Shown: positions 35,171 through 45,100 of the stretch, piece by piece | How the letters are laid out: the number at the start of each line of letters is the position of its first letter | Position numbering within the stretch: the first letter of the stretch is position 1 | DNA from: Melioribacteraceae bacterium | GTDB taxonomy: Bacteria; Bacteroidota; Ignavibacteria; Ignavibacteriales; Melioribacteraceae | Direction: 5' to 3' | Length of the DNA: 64,000 nt | NCBI GenBank assembly: GCA_021740785.1 | Contig: JAIOZI010000003.1 | Coordinates: 44,276 to 108,275 of the forward strand | Translations under genes and position numbers: made by a program | The notes under the pieces: generated by a model | What the model saw: the letters and a program-made list of their open reading frames with translations, nothing else | Database searches by the model: none | Told to the model about the DNA's origin: nothing

Positions 35171-37402
35171 TCATTCGTCAATTTTATAATGAGTAATTTC
35201 AGAAGTTAATGATTTCACTGATTCATCCAACTGCTTGATTGCATTTCTGAATTCCTTAATTGATTCTAACGATTCACGAGATGCATCATTTAAATCTTTC
35301 ATTGCGACGTTTATCTGTTCGGCGCCAAGTGTTTGATTCTGCATTCCTTCATTAACCGATGTGAATCTTGGTGTCAAGTCCTGTACATTATCAATAATCT
35401 GTTCAATCACCGTATTAATTCTATTAACTTTATTAACCCCTTCGTCAAGTTCAATGTAAAATCTATCCATCTCATTTACACCGTCATCAACAACCGACTG
35501 CATTTCGTTTATCATCGTTACAATGTCTAAAGTAGAAACTGCTGTTTGGTTTGCCAACCGCTTAATTTCATTTGCAACAATTGCAAAACCCTTACCGTAT
35601 TCACCGGCTTTTTCCGACTCGATGGCAGCATTAAGTGATAACAAATTAGTTTGATCAGCCACCTTGGTAATGGCAGCAATTATATCATTTATATCATGCG
35701 ATTTATTATTGATTGCATTCAGTTTTTCGGAAACCACTTTACTCATTTTTACCAGCCTGTCCATAGTCAAACTCATTTCATCAATTCCCTTATTGCCTTC
35801 ATCAGCCAGTACTTTTGTGCTTCCCGAAACCTTGGTTACATCGTTCATTGTATTAGCTAATTCTTTCGCCGTAGCAGTAATTTGGTTAGAAGTCGCAACT
35901 ATCTCATTGGTTGTTGTATTTAAACTTCCGGCTGTTCTTTCCTGCTGCTTTGATGTAACGGCAATCTCATGAGATGTAAGTTTCAAAGTGTCACTTGAAG
36001 TATGAATTTTACTTACCAATGAGCGAAGCGATTCCGTCATCTTAGAAATGGCAAATAAAAGTTTTTCGGTCTCATCTTCCGATTCAATATTAACATAACT
36101 AAGAATTTTCATCTTCTGCAATAAAGATTTTTTAATCTTTGTACCGGAAAGCATTTTCCCGGCTGCCGATATTTCACCTTTTGCAATTAATGATGCAACA
36201 TCGGTTAACCTCGTAATTGGTTCAGCAATCCTGGAACCGGAACGAATCGCAAACATTACAGTAAAAACAAGAATAATTAATCCCCCGAAAAGTACACTCC
36301 AAAACAAATCCGAAAGTGAATCCGAAATTTCTTTAGTAAAATCGCCAAAATCTTCCTCCGATGAAATGGGAACAATCATCCAATCCCACGGTTTGAAATA
36401 ACTAACGCCCGCAACTTTCTTGATATTATTTCCTGTGCTGTCATCTACGGTGACAAAACTAGTAGTGAAAGATTCATTACCTTCGAGATTTGCACATCCG
36501 GCAATCATATTTCTGAAAATATAATTCCCGTCCGGATCAGTAAATTCCAGCATGTTTTTATCAATCAAATTTTCGTCGGCTGAAAACAGTACATGTCCGC
36601 GTTTTTCACCCGAACCGCTAATCACAATAACAGAGCCGGTTTTACCAATTTTCATATGTTGAATTATCTCGCCCACATTCTCAAGCTCGGCTTGTTTAAC
36701 TCCCGTAAAGAGAATACCGAAAACCTCACCGTTGTTATTAAAGAGCGGTTCATAAGCAGTTTGATACCATGCATTAACAACAAAGGCTCTACCCCGGTAA
36801 GTTCTGCCGGAAAGCACCGTACTGATTACCGGGTTCATTTTTCCATCCGGATTTACTTTCGGAATGTAAGTTCCAAGCGCCCTGCTGCCGTCTAGTTTTC
36901 TAACAGTAGTTGCAACACGCAGCATGTCACCGGCATCATTCATTCGTTGAAATATAGTATAATCTCCATCCCTAAGTTTTGCAGCCTCATCAACGATCGG
37001 CATTTTTTGATTGAAAGTTGTGTCTCTTCCAAACCAAGTATTCCCGATCTGCATTTTAGGTAAATCTACTGCTATTTTTTCATGAGTATATTGATTAACC
37101 GCTTCCCATGTTGTGTAATCTTTTGCAAGATTAATTCCACCTTCCAGTTTTACCAAGTAACGTATAAATTGAAGATTGTACTCAATCTCTTTAGTAAATA
37201 TTGTGTTGGTCGTTTCACAAAGCCCGTGTATTTGTTCGGCTTTCTGTAATACATTTTCTTCGGTTATAATTTGAATTTTATCATCGATATTCGATGATAC
37301 CCGGTTCTCCATAAAAGAAGAAAGTATTAGAATAATAAATACCGGGGCGAGTGCGGAAAGACCGACTAATATAATTATCCTATGTTTTAATCTTAGCTTC
37401 AT
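35171..37402 (-). CDS. Chemoreceptor with Cache (Cache_3/Cache_2-like) sensor
   Basis: 743 residues. One N-terminal membrane helix (9-28) is followed by a large periplasmic domain (about 30-360) with F-G-R-D-T-T-F, R-V-A-T-T-V-R, G-T-Y-I-P, and a [19 protein letters not shown] block typical of Cache_3-Cache_2 sensors. A second helix (about 365-390), HAMP and signalling domain follow, with the tip [13 protein letters not shown]. Cache sensors bind small organic ligands. It is two bases from the upstream receptor gene. Confidence 0.9.
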   Translation of the reverse strand: MKLRLKHRIIILVGLSALAPVFIILILSSFMENRVSSNIDDKIQIITEENVLQKAEQIHGLCETTNTIFTKEIEYNLQFIRYLVKLEGGINLAKDYTTWEAVNQYTHEKIAVDLPKMQIGNTWFGRDTTFNQKMPIVDEAAKLRDGDYTIFQRMNDAGDMLRVATTVRKLDGSRALGTYIPKVNPDGKMNPVISTVLSGRTYRGRAFVVNAWYQTAYEPLFNNNGEVFGILFTGVKQAELENVGEIIQHMKIGKTGSVIVISGSGEKRGHVLFSADENLIDKNMLEFTDPDGNYIFRNMIAGCANLEGNESFTTSFVTVDDSTGNNIKKVAGVSYFKPWDWMIVPISSEEDFGDFTKEISDSLSDLFWSVLFGGLIILVFTVMFAIRSGSRIAEPITRLTDVASLIAKGEISAAGKMLSGTKIKKSLLQKMKILSYVNIESEDETEKLLFAISKMTESLRSLVSKIHTSSDTLKLTSHEIAVTSKQQERTAGSLNTTTNEIVATSNQITATAKELANTMNDVTKVSGSTKVLADEGNKGIDEMSLTMDRLVKMSKVVSEKLNAINNKSHDINDIIAAITKVADQTNLLSLNAAIESEKAGEYGKGFAIVANEIKRLANQTAVSTLDIVTMINEMQSVVDDGVNEMDRFYIELDEGVNKVNRINTVIEQIIDNVQDLTPRFTSVNEGMQNQTLGAEQINVAMKDLNDASRESLESIKEFRNAIKQLDESVKSLTSEITHYKIDE

Positions 37403-37404
37403 AT

Positions 37405-39417
37405 CTATCGTATCTTGAACTTTTGAATTTGTTTCTGCATAACTGATACAGTATCATTCAGTCTCTCAATCGATGCACTGAAATTATCAATTATTGATAA
37501 TGATGATTTTGATTTTTCGTTTAACTCTGAAATCGATTCTTTAATATGCTGTGTTCCCAATACTTGTGAATCCATTCCTTCCAAAATATTATTGAACTGC
37601 GGCACAATCCCGCTGAAACCTTTGATTATACTTCCGAGCTGCGAACTAATTTCATTAACTTCGTTAACAGTAAAGGAAACTTCCTCTGAAAATTTATTTA
37701 TTTCTTTTACTCCGCCACCCACAGCATTCTTCATTTCCAAAATTATCTCTTCAATATCAACAATTGAGTTGGTTGTCTGATCAGATAATCTTCTTATCTC
37801 GGAAGCAACGACCGAGAATCCATCGCCGTAATCGCCGGCTTTTTCTGCTTCAATAGCTGCATTAAGAGAAAGCAAATTAGTTTGATCAGCTATTTTATTG
37901 ATTGTTGTTATAATCGATGTAATCTGAACTGATTTATCATGAAGGTTTTGCAATTTGTTTGAAATTTCCCTTGTTGCTTTAACCAATTGAGACATTTTAT
38001 TTTCCATCTCAGAAATTGAATCATGACCATGTTTGGCTTTGTCTGAGGTACTTGACGCCGATTCAAAAACTTTGTTCATCGATTGCATCAAATTTTTTGA
38101 AGTTGCAGATATCTGATTATTCGCAACACCTATATCGGAAGTAAATTCATTAAACCTTCTCACTCTTTTTTGCTGATTGCCTGCGTTCAATTCAATTTTG
38201 TTTGCAATCGATTTCACCTTTAAAACTGCAGAATCGATTCGGTCAACTAAATGAGCAAGATTTGATTTCATCCTGTGAATTCCTCTCAGCAATCTGCCCG
38301 ATTCATCGAAAGAGGTAACTTTAATTTCTGTTAAGAGATTCCCTTCCGAAATTTCCGCTGCAGCCGAAATAGCTTTTTGAAGCGGTTTGATTATCGAGTT
38401 GGTAATGTTGATAAAAATAAATAACGCGAAAATTATTCCAATAAATGAAAGAAAGATTGCAATGTTAATATGTTTTTGAACCTGAGCTAGAATTTCTTCT
38501 TCCGCAATCCTGAGTACAAGCGTCCAATTCCCGGTTTCGACTTTTGATTCAGCGTAATAATATTCTTCGCCGTCAACCGGGTCAGAAGAAAGTATCCATG
38601 AGGAATAATCCTTGGAAAAAAAATCGGTTAAAATATTACTGTAAACTACATCCGAAATATTTTTGGATCTCATCCCTGTATCCATCGATGAGTTAATTAC
38701 AAATCCCAAATTATCAACCAAAATATATCCTTCTGCTTTGAAGGATTGAAATCTATCAAACATAGATTCAAATTCCGGCAATTTGCGTTCAACACCGCAG
38801 ACTCCTATAAAAGTACTGTCAATTATTATCGGGTAGCTGTATCGAATTGTAATATTTTGTTCATTGTTTTCTACCCGGCTAATAAAATATTCTTCGGCTT
38901 TTCTTTTCTGAAAATTCTCTTTTGCAATTTCATAAAAAACTTCACTTTTAACGTCTTTTAAAGCAGTTATGCTTTTACTCGAATGAATGTTTTCGGTACG
39001 ACTAATATGAGGTGCGAACTCACCTTTTGAATTGAACGCTGAGAAATACTTACCGATATAATTAGGGAATTTAGAATTATCCTCGAAAGCAAAAAACACT
39101 GCTGTTAATTCTTTATTACGCTCTAAAACATTAATGCCGTTTTCAATTGTACTTTCAATCTTACCATAGTAATAATGCCTCTGAGTTTTAGATAAAATTC
39201 TCGAGACTGTAACAGCATCCAAATTCTTCTTTTGAATTTTTAATGCAAGGTTCTCTACATTTTTCAACAGTTTTTCTTCATTATCCTCCAGCAGGTTTGA
39301 ATGCATTTGATAAATGTATATACCCACAACGAAGGAAACAATTATTAAAAATGTTAACCCCGCATAAACAAACAGCTTACTTCTTATTTTTCTCGGCAGA
39401 TATTTTTGTATCGTCAT
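37405..39417 (-). CDS. Chemoreceptor with double Cache sensor
   Basis: 670 residues. Membrane helices are at about 15-35 and 310-332. The periplasmic dCACHE-type domain between them has [18 protein letters not shown] and W-T-L-V-L-R-I near its end. HAMP and a signalling domain with [20 protein letters not shown] follow. Only one base separates it from the paralogous receptor gene upstream, which has the same layout; the pair probably arose by tandem duplication. Confidence 0.9.
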   Translation of the reverse strand: MTIQKYLPRKIRSKLFVYAGLTFLIIVSFVVGIYIYQMHSNLLEDNEEKLLKNVENLALKIQKKNLDAVTVSRILSKTQRHYYYGKIESTIENGINVLERNKELTAVFFAFEDNSKFPNYIGKYFSAFNSKGEFAPHISRTENIHSSKSITALKDVKSEVFYEIAKENFQKRKAEEYFISRVENNEQNITIRYSYPIIIDSTFIGVCGVERKLPEFESMFDRFQSFKAEGYILVDNLGFVINSSMDTGMRSKNISDVVYSNILTDFFSKDYSSWILSSDPVDGEEYYYAESKVETGNWTLVLRIAEEEILAQVQKHINIAIFLSFIGIIFALFIFINITNSIIKPLQKAISAAAEISEGNLLTEIKVTSFDESGRLLRGIHRMKSNLAHLVDRIDSAVLKVKSIANKIELNAGNQQKRVRRFNEFTSDIGVANNQISATSKNLMQSMNKVFESASSTSDKAKHGHDSISEMENKMSQLVKATREISNKLQNLHDKSVQITSIITTINKIADQTNLLSLNAAIEAEKAGDYGDGFSVVASEIRRLSDQTTNSIVDIEEIILEMKNAVGGGVKEINKFSEEVSFTVNEVNEISSQLGSIIKGFSGIVPQFNNILEGMDSQVLGTQHIKESISELNEKSKSSLSIIDNFSASIERLNDTVSVMQKQIQKFKIR

Positions 39418-39418
39418 C

Positions 39419-41443
39419 TTATTGTAATTTAAACCTGGAAATCTCCATGTTTAGTTCTTCAATAGAGTTATCCAATTCGTGAGTTGCAGTAAAAAATTCA
39501 TTTAGCGAATCAATTGTTACTCTCGCGCTTCTATCTAATTCAAAAATAGATTTACTTATTTGAGAAGCCCCTTCTGCTTGTGAATCCATACCTTCCAACA
39601 CCATCTCAAAAGACGGCGTTAAATCTTGAAATTCAATAATTATTTCGGATAGATTTGTAATAATTTCTTTAACCGCAAGAACAATTTGCCTTACATCCTC
39701 GTTAAACTTATCCATTTCCATCACACCAGTATTAACTGCAGCCTGCATTTCTTTAAGAGTCTGTTCAATTTGAAAGGTTGCTTCAGATGTTTGATTTGAA
39801 AGAGTCCTTATTTCTTTAGCTACAACGGCAAAACCTTTGCCGTATTCTCCTGCTTTATCCGCTTCAATTGCGGCGTTTAATGAAAGCAAATTAGTTTGAT
39901 CGGCAATTTTATTTATCGCTGTGATAACCGAGTTGATGTTTCCTGTTTTATCACTTAGCACTGAAAGTTTTTTTGAAATTCTTGATGTGGAATGAATTAG
40001 GTTATTCATTTTACCTTCAACATCCGAAAGCGCCCTGTAACCGAAGTTCGCATATTCAACGTTATCTAATGCAGACCTGTTGATGCGGGTCATGGTATTT
40101 GCAAGTTCCTGCGCGGTAGAAGAAATTTGCTTTGACGAAGCAATTATACTTGATGTGTACTGGCTGAACTCCTTAACAGTGTTTAATTCATTTTCCGAAT
40201 TTTTATTAATATCATTTGCCGCCCGGAAAACATTAGCAGATGAATCTTTAACCTTGGTGATTATTTCGGTAATATTTTTACCCATTGATTTAATCGAATT
40301 AATTAATTTGCCAGTTTCATCAAATCCTTGTTCCTCAAAATTGATTGAAAGATCTCCGGCGGCTATTTTCTCGGTTGTATTCAATGCAAGCGTAACAGGG
40401 TCAGTTATTGATTTGGCAATCCTGGTTAGGATATAGATTAAAATTACAGCGCCAAATAACGTAACGATTAATTCAATAATAATTACCAATAAAATTGGGT
40501 TTAATATTTCACTGCTCAAAACCCTCATTACCACGAGCCACTGACCGGTTGGAACTTGTGCAGAGGAATAATAATACTGCTCACCGTTCATCGGATCAGT
40601 TTCCATAATTACATCAGTGTTTTTATCTATATAAAATTTTCGAATTGTTTCGTTCAAATAAACATCATTGTAATATCTTGTCCGCATATCTTTATCAATA
40701 GATGAGGAAATTATTTTCCCTTCCCTGCTGATTAATAAAAAATCTGCGGATTCATATGGCTTGAGTTTATTTATAAAATTATCAATTTCGAAAAGAGCGC
40801 GATCAACGCAGGTAACACCGGCAAACATTCCATTTACAACGAGAGGCGTGCATTGCTCAACCATCATTTTATCATTATATATATAAGGTTCGGTAACCAT
40901 AGATTCGAAGTTGGGATCCATCGCATGTCTTTTCTTAACGCCTGCATAATACATACTTGAATTCATATCAATTAATTCTTCCATCCGAATCGTTTCATTA
41001 TCAACAAGATCACGGTAAATGTATGGAATAAATCTTCCTTCATCGGTCATTAATACAGCATATTCTGATTCATCATCTACATACATATAATCCAAACCGT
41101 CGGCATCAGGTTCATAGCCGATCGATATACCGGTGAATTGAGGGTAACTTTTTAGAATATCCAAAAGTAATTCAACAGACTCAATCCTGCTGCCGAACAT
41201 TCCTGAATGTTGAGCAGTAGCAACAATTTGAGAAACCTCAATTGCCTCCGAATTGCCCAGTTCAACTTTATTTGCTGCATTCTGAACATGCTGCATCATT
41301 TTTTCTTTATTGTCGCTTAATAATTGCTCATAAAGGTAAATAGTAAAAACGGTAATGATACCAATGAGGAGTAAACCAAAGGTGGTTCCTATATACAAAA
41401 TAATCTTATTTTTAAGATGGGTTACAAAGAAGCGTTTTTTCAT
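39419..41443 (-). CDS. Chemoreceptor with double Cache sensor, first gene of the operon
   Basis: 674 residues, same architecture as the next gene: helix at about 14-36, dCACHE-type periplasmic domain with [25 protein letters not shown] and W-L-V-V-M-R-V, a helix near 312-335, HAMP, and a signalling domain with [16 protein letters not shown]. The two Cys flanking the ligand-domain core are unusual. Nine genes follow without a gap above 19 bases, so this start marks the operon promoter in the 381-base region shared with the respiratory island. Confidence 0.9.
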   Translation of the reverse strand: MKKRFFVTHLKNKIILYIGTTFGLLLIGIITVFTIYLYEQLLSDNKEKMMQHVQNAANKVELGNSEAIEVSQIVATAQHSGMFGSRIESVELLLDILKSYPQFTGISIGYEPDADGLDYMYVDDESEYAVLMTDEGRFIPYIYRDLVDNETIRMEELIDMNSSMYYAGVKKRHAMDPNFESMVTEPYIYNDKMMVEQCTPLVVNGMFAGVTCVDRALFEIDNFINKLKPYESADFLLISREGKIISSSIDKDMRTRYYNDVYLNETIRKFYIDKNTDVIMETDPMNGEQYYYSSAQVPTGQWLVVMRVLSSEILNPILLVIIIELIVTLFGAVILIYILTRIAKSITDPVTLALNTTEKIAAGDLSINFEEQGFDETGKLINSIKSMGKNITEIITKVKDSSANVFRAANDINKNSENELNTVKEFSQYTSSIIASSKQISSTAQELANTMTRINRSALDNVEYANFGYRALSDVEGKMNNLIHSTSRISKKLSVLSDKTGNINSVITAINKIADQTNLLSLNAAIEADKAGEYGKGFAVVAKEIRTLSNQTSEATFQIEQTLKEMQAAVNTGVMEMDKFNEDVRQIVLAVKEIITNLSEIIIEFQDLTPSFEMVLEGMDSQAEGASQISKSIFELDRSARVTIDSLNEFFTATHELDNSIEELNMEISRFKLQ

Positions 41444-41824
41444 GATTTTTCAGATTATTATCCACATAAGTAAATAAAAATATGTGGTTTAATCAAATAT
41501 TTTCTTTACATCTTTTAGGAAAAGTATTTTCTTTTTAAATAATATCCGTTAATCAGAATCTTAAATTATCCTGCCTCGAAATCGTTTATAGTGTAAAGCT
41601 ATTCTCTTTGCATGTCATTTTGATCTATAGTAGATTAGTATGACCGGATTATCCGATTTTATGTTTTTAAGTCCTTTTATCGGAACTACAAATGATGATT
41701 ATTTTAATCTTTACTTTATTGAAGTTTTTTACGAAAATCACAAACACGTTCATTTATTCATCTCCCCATTATAGTTCGAAAAATTATGATCAGACTTTAT
41801 CAATTACTTAATTAGGAGTATACC
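41444..41824. promoter_or_regulatory. 381-base divergent control region between chemosensory and respiratory operons
   Basis: No gene is visible here. Two inverted repeats stand out: CCACATA...TATGTGG (41462-41468 with 41481-41487), in the leader of the minus-strand operon, and CGGATTATCCG (41645-41655) near the middle. AGGAG lies 8 bases before the plus-strand ATG at 41825. Promoter boxes could not be assigned with confidence. Confidence 0.45.
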
Positions 41825-42724
41825 ATGCTCAAACAAGATCGCAGAAGTTTTTTAAAGACCTCTGCATTGATTGGAGCTGGAATAACAGGTCTAAAGTCAA
41901 AAGATACAAAAGCTCAGACCAGGCATGTTATTTCAGAAGACAGAATGGGTGTACTAGTTGACACAACAGTTTGTATTGGATGCAGAAAATGTGAATGGGC
42001 ATGTAAAACTGCTCATGATTTACCGGCTGGTGATATCGAAAGTTATGAAGACCGATCAGTTTATGAAAAGATGCGAAGACCCGATGACAAAGCCTTAACG
42101 GTTGTTAATGAATATTCAAATCCCGATCCGACCAAATTACCCACTAATGTAAAAGTACAATGCATGCACTGTGATGAACCTGCATGTTTATCTGCATGTA
42201 TTGTCGGCGCATTTTCAAAAGATGAAAGCGGCTCGGTTGTTTGGGATACGGAAAAATGTATTGGGTGCAGGTACTGTATGATTGCCTGCCCGTTTCAAAT
42301 TCCGGCTTTCGAATACGACAAAGCATTGCAGCCTGATATTAAAAAATGTGATTTCTGCATAGAAAGAACCACCCAAGGTCAATTACCTGCATGTGTGGAA
42401 ATTTGTCCGGTTGAAGCTTTGACTTATGGCAGAAGGAAAGATTTAATTGAAGTTGCCAGGAAAAAAATAAAGAATTACCCTGATAGGTATATCGATTCTA
42501 TTTTGGGTGATACTGAAGTAGGCGGAACTTCTTGGATGTACTTATCCGGAAGAGATTTTCAAGAACTCGATTTTCCAAAATTAGGCGAAGATCCTGCACC
42601 GGGCGTATCGGAATCAATCCAGCATGGAATTTTTGCATACTTCGTTCCACCAATTTCGCTTTATGCATTGTTAGGCGGAGTTATGTGGCTAAATAAGAAA
42701 AAAGAAAAATCAAAAGAAGAATAG
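41825..42724 (+). CDS. Tat-exported four-cluster ferredoxin (HybA/DsrO/CISM type)
   Basis: 299 residues. The twin-arginine signal is D-R-R-S-F-L-K-T-S (5-13). Four Cys groups follow: C-I-G-C-x2-C-x3-C near 51, C-M-H-C-x4-C-x3-C near 118, C-I-G-C-x2-C-x3-C-P near 147 and C-D-F-C...C-V-E-I-C-P near 176. They should bind four [4Fe-4S] clusters on the periplasmic side. A C-terminal membrane anchor lies at about 264-288. With the NrfD-like gene 11 bases downstream it forms the quinone-linked electron-transfer module of complex-iron-sulfur enzymes and Hmc-like complexes. No catalytic molybdoenzyme or hydrogenase subunit is present, so electrons probably pass to the cytochrome encoded next. Confidence 0.9.
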   Translation: MLKQDRRSFLKTSALIGAGITGLKSKDTKAQTRHVISEDRMGVLVDTTVCIGCRKCEWACKTAHDLPAGDIESYEDRSVYEKMRRPDDKALTVVNEYSNPDPTKLPTNVKVQCMHCDEPACLSACIVGAFSKDESGSVVWDTEKCIGCRYCMIACPFQIPAFEYDKALQPDIKKCDFCIERTTQGQLPACVEICPVEALTYGRRKDLIEVARKKIKNYPDRYIDSILGDTEVGGTSWMYLSGRDFQELDFPKLGEDPAPGVSESIQHGIFAYFVPPISLYALLGGVMWLNKKKEKSKEE

Positions 42725-42735
42725 GAGACTAATTT

Positions 42736-43977
42736 ATGGAACACTTTATGAAACCGGCTCCTATAGAAAAGAAATATTTTACACCTGGAGTGATGGTATT
42801 TGTTGTATTGGCGGCGATAGGATTAGTTTTCTTGGCAATAAGATTTATCGGCGGTATTGGTGCAGTTACAAACCTGGATAACCAACATCCATGGGGAATA
42901 TGGATTGGACTGGATGTCGCATTGGGTGTAGCACTTGCTGCAGGCGGCTTTACCAGCGCTGCTCTCGGACATATTTGGCACAGAGAACATTATCATGCTA
43001 TTATCAGACCCGCATTATTAACTGCTCTATTAGGCTACACATTTGTTGCAGTCAGCGTCGCCATGGATTTAGGACGCTACTATTACATTTGGCATCCGCT
43101 AATCATGTGGAACGGTACATCGGTACTATTTGAAGTTGGTATCTGTGTAATGATTTATTTAACCGTCCTCTACATTGAGTTTCTCCCAATTGTTGCCGAA
43201 CGGTTTATTGGAAGAGTAAACTTACCCGGGCTCCTCTCTAGGCTGAACAAAACAGTCGATTCATTATTGAGAGCATTGGACCGCGGACTTGATAAAACAA
43301 TGTTCGTTTTTATTATTGCCGGAGTTGTCCTTTCATGTTTGCATCAATCTTCACTTGGTTCTTTAATGATTATTGCCGGACCAAAAATGCACCCTCTATG
43401 GCAAACACCGATTCTGCCGCTTTTATTTTTACTTTCGGCAATTGGCGTTGGCTTTCCGATGGTAATTTTTGAGTCATTAATATCTTCAAGATCATTTGGT
43501 TTGAAACCCGAGACGCCAATATTAACAAACCTTGGAAACATTATTGGTCCTATCTTAGGTATATATTTGGCATTTAAAATTGGCGATATGGTAATTAGAC
43601 AAACTTTTGTTTACCTAACTACAATTACTACAGAAAGCGTGATGTATGCAATTGAAATTGTAATCGGAGTTATTGTGCCGCTTCGAATGTTTTTGTCTGA
43701 ACAGGTGCGAAAATCTCCTGCCGGATTATTCATTGCATCTTCGCTTGTAATATTTGGTGTTTTTATGAATCGATTGAACACATTCTTAGTTGCATATACT
43801 CCTCCGTACGAAATGACGACATATTTTCCTTCTGTTGGAGAAATTGCTGTTACTGTAGGATTTATTTCAATTGAGGTTCTTCTATATAGACTAATGGTAA
43901 AAATATTTCCAGTTATTAGTCACCCACAAAAAGATGTTGCTCCTCAAACTAAATTTTCAGTGAGAGGTATGATCTAA
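42736..43977 (+). CDS. NrfD/HybB-family integral membrane quinone oxidoreductase subunit
   Basis: 413 residues with about ten membrane helices. The family block H-P-W-G-I-W-I-G-L-D-V-A is near residue 55, M-D-L-G-R-Y-Y-Y-I-W-H near 110 and W-N-G-T-S-V-L-F-E near 125, as in HybB and HmcC/DsrP. Such subunits hold the quinone site and no heme. The start has GGAG upstream. Its stop overlaps the ATG of the following cytochrome by one base, so FeS protein, NrfD and cytochrome are tightly coupled. Confidence 0.9.
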   Translation: MEHFMKPAPIEKKYFTPGVMVFVVLAAIGLVFLAIRFIGGIGAVTNLDNQHPWGIWIGLDVALGVALAAGGFTSAALGHIWHREHYHAIIRPALLTALLGYTFVAVSVAMDLGRYYYIWHPLIMWNGTSVLFEVGICVMIYLTVLYIEFLPIVAERFIGRVNLPGLLSRLNKTVDSLLRALDRGLDKTMFVFIIAGVVLSCLHQSSLGSLMIIAGPKMHPLWQTPILPLLFLLSAIGVGFPMVIFESLISSRSFGLKPETPILTNLGNIIGPILGIYLAFKIGDMVIRQTFVYLTTITTESVMYAIEIVIGVIVPLRMFLSEQVRKSPAGLFIASSLVIFGVFMNRLNTFLVAYTPPYEMTTYFPSVGEIAVTVGFISIEVLLYRLMVKIFPVISHPQKDVAPQTKFSVRGMI

Positions 43978-45086
43978 TGAAAAAGATATCAATAATAATA
44001 TTAGTGTTTATTTCTGCATCAATTTATGCGCAGAAAGAATTAGAACAACACCCGATGGCAAAATCACTTGAATGTAATTATTGCCATTCATGTGAAATAC
44101 CAACAAAGGATGATCCGTGTCTCTATACTTGTCCGCGTACTCACATGGTTACGTTGCAGCACCCGGTAGAAGATGCTCCGGAAGTTATAGTTCTTGATGA
44201 ACTAAAAGAACAATCCGATTTATATGCACCGGTTGTTTTTTCGCATAGGCTTCATGCCGAAATGTCGAACATGGCAGGCGGCTGTCAGCTTTGTCATCAT
44301 TATAATCCTCCCGGAGTAATTTTAGGCTGCCAGGAATGTCACGAAAATTCAAGAAGTCGAACCGACTTGAATAAACCGGATTTAAAAGGTGCATACCACC
44401 GTCAGTGTATTGACTGTCATAGAGAATGGACTCACGAAGTTGAGTGTGCTTCTTGCCATTTACTGAATGAAAAAATTGTTGCGGATGAAGTTCAAGTGAA
44501 AGATTACTCGGAAATAAAACATCCTAAAATAATTGAGCCTACAAAAATTGTTTATAACACTGAGTTCGATGATGGTGATATTGTAACATTCTATCATGAC
44601 GAGCATGTTAACCTGTTCAACCTGGATTGTTCCTCATGCCACTCAAATTCAAGCTGTGCAAGCTGCCATGATACCACTCCATTGAAATTAGAACCCACAT
44701 TGGATCAATTACACAGAGTATGTTCCGAGTGCCACGACACGGAGGATGATTGTACAAACTGCCATATTAAAAAAGAAAGACCGCGATTTAATCATGAACT
44801 CATCACGGGTTTTGATCTTAACAAGTATCATAAAAATATTGATTGTAAGTCGTGTCACGGCAAGGATGGATTCAAAGGATTAAACGATAATTGCGGAACT
44901 TGCCACACAGATTGGTCACCCGGTAATTTTGATCATAAAATTACAGGTTTGATCCTCAGTGAAAGTCATGAAGGAAATGATTGTGAAGTTTGTCATGAAA
45001 ATAATAATTTCAAAAAGCCGACATGCAGCATGTGTCATGATGAAGATGTAACTTACCCGGATTTTATGCCTGGTGAAGAAATTTAA
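43977..45086 (+). CDS. Periplasmic 13-heme c-type cytochrome
   Basis: 369 residues. The signal peptide ends I-Y-A-Q, and there are 13 CXXCH motifs. Many intervening single histidines (for example F-S-H-R-L-H, F-Y-H-D-E-H, F-N-H-E-L) fit class III-type bis-His ligation. Near the N-terminus is an unusual C-N-Y-C-H-S-C-E-x11-C-x3-C-P-R-T-H-M stretch whose extra Cys are not in CXXCH form. It is encoded directly after the FeS and NrfD subunits, so it is the likely electron acceptor of that quinone module, comparable to HmcA. The next gene is a heme-motif kinase. Confidence 0.92.
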   Translation: MKKISIIILVFISASIYAQKELEQHPMAKSLECNYCHSCEIPTKDDPCLYTCPRTHMVTLQHPVEDAPEVIVLDELKEQSDLYAPVVFSHRLHAEMSNMAGGCQLCHHYNPPGVILGCQECHENSRSRTDLNKPDLKGAYHRQCIDCHREWTHEVECASCHLLNEKIVADEVQVKDYSEIKHPKIIEPTKIVYNTEFDDGDIVTFYHDEHVNLFNLDCSSCHSNSSCASCHDTTPLKLEPTLDQLHRVCSECHDTEDDCTNCHIKKERPRFNHELITGFDLNKYHKNIDCKSCHGKDGFKGLNDNCGTCHTDWSPGNFDHKITGLILSESHEGNDCEVCHENNNFKKPTCSMCHDEDVTYPDFMPGEEI

Positions 45087-45100
45087 AAAATGAGAATAAT

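Noticed and set aside
44128..44144. C-P-R-T-H in the 13-heme cytochrome as an extra heme site
   Set aside because: It does not fit CXXCH; only one Cys precedes the His at the needed distance. It is noted as an oddity and not counted.
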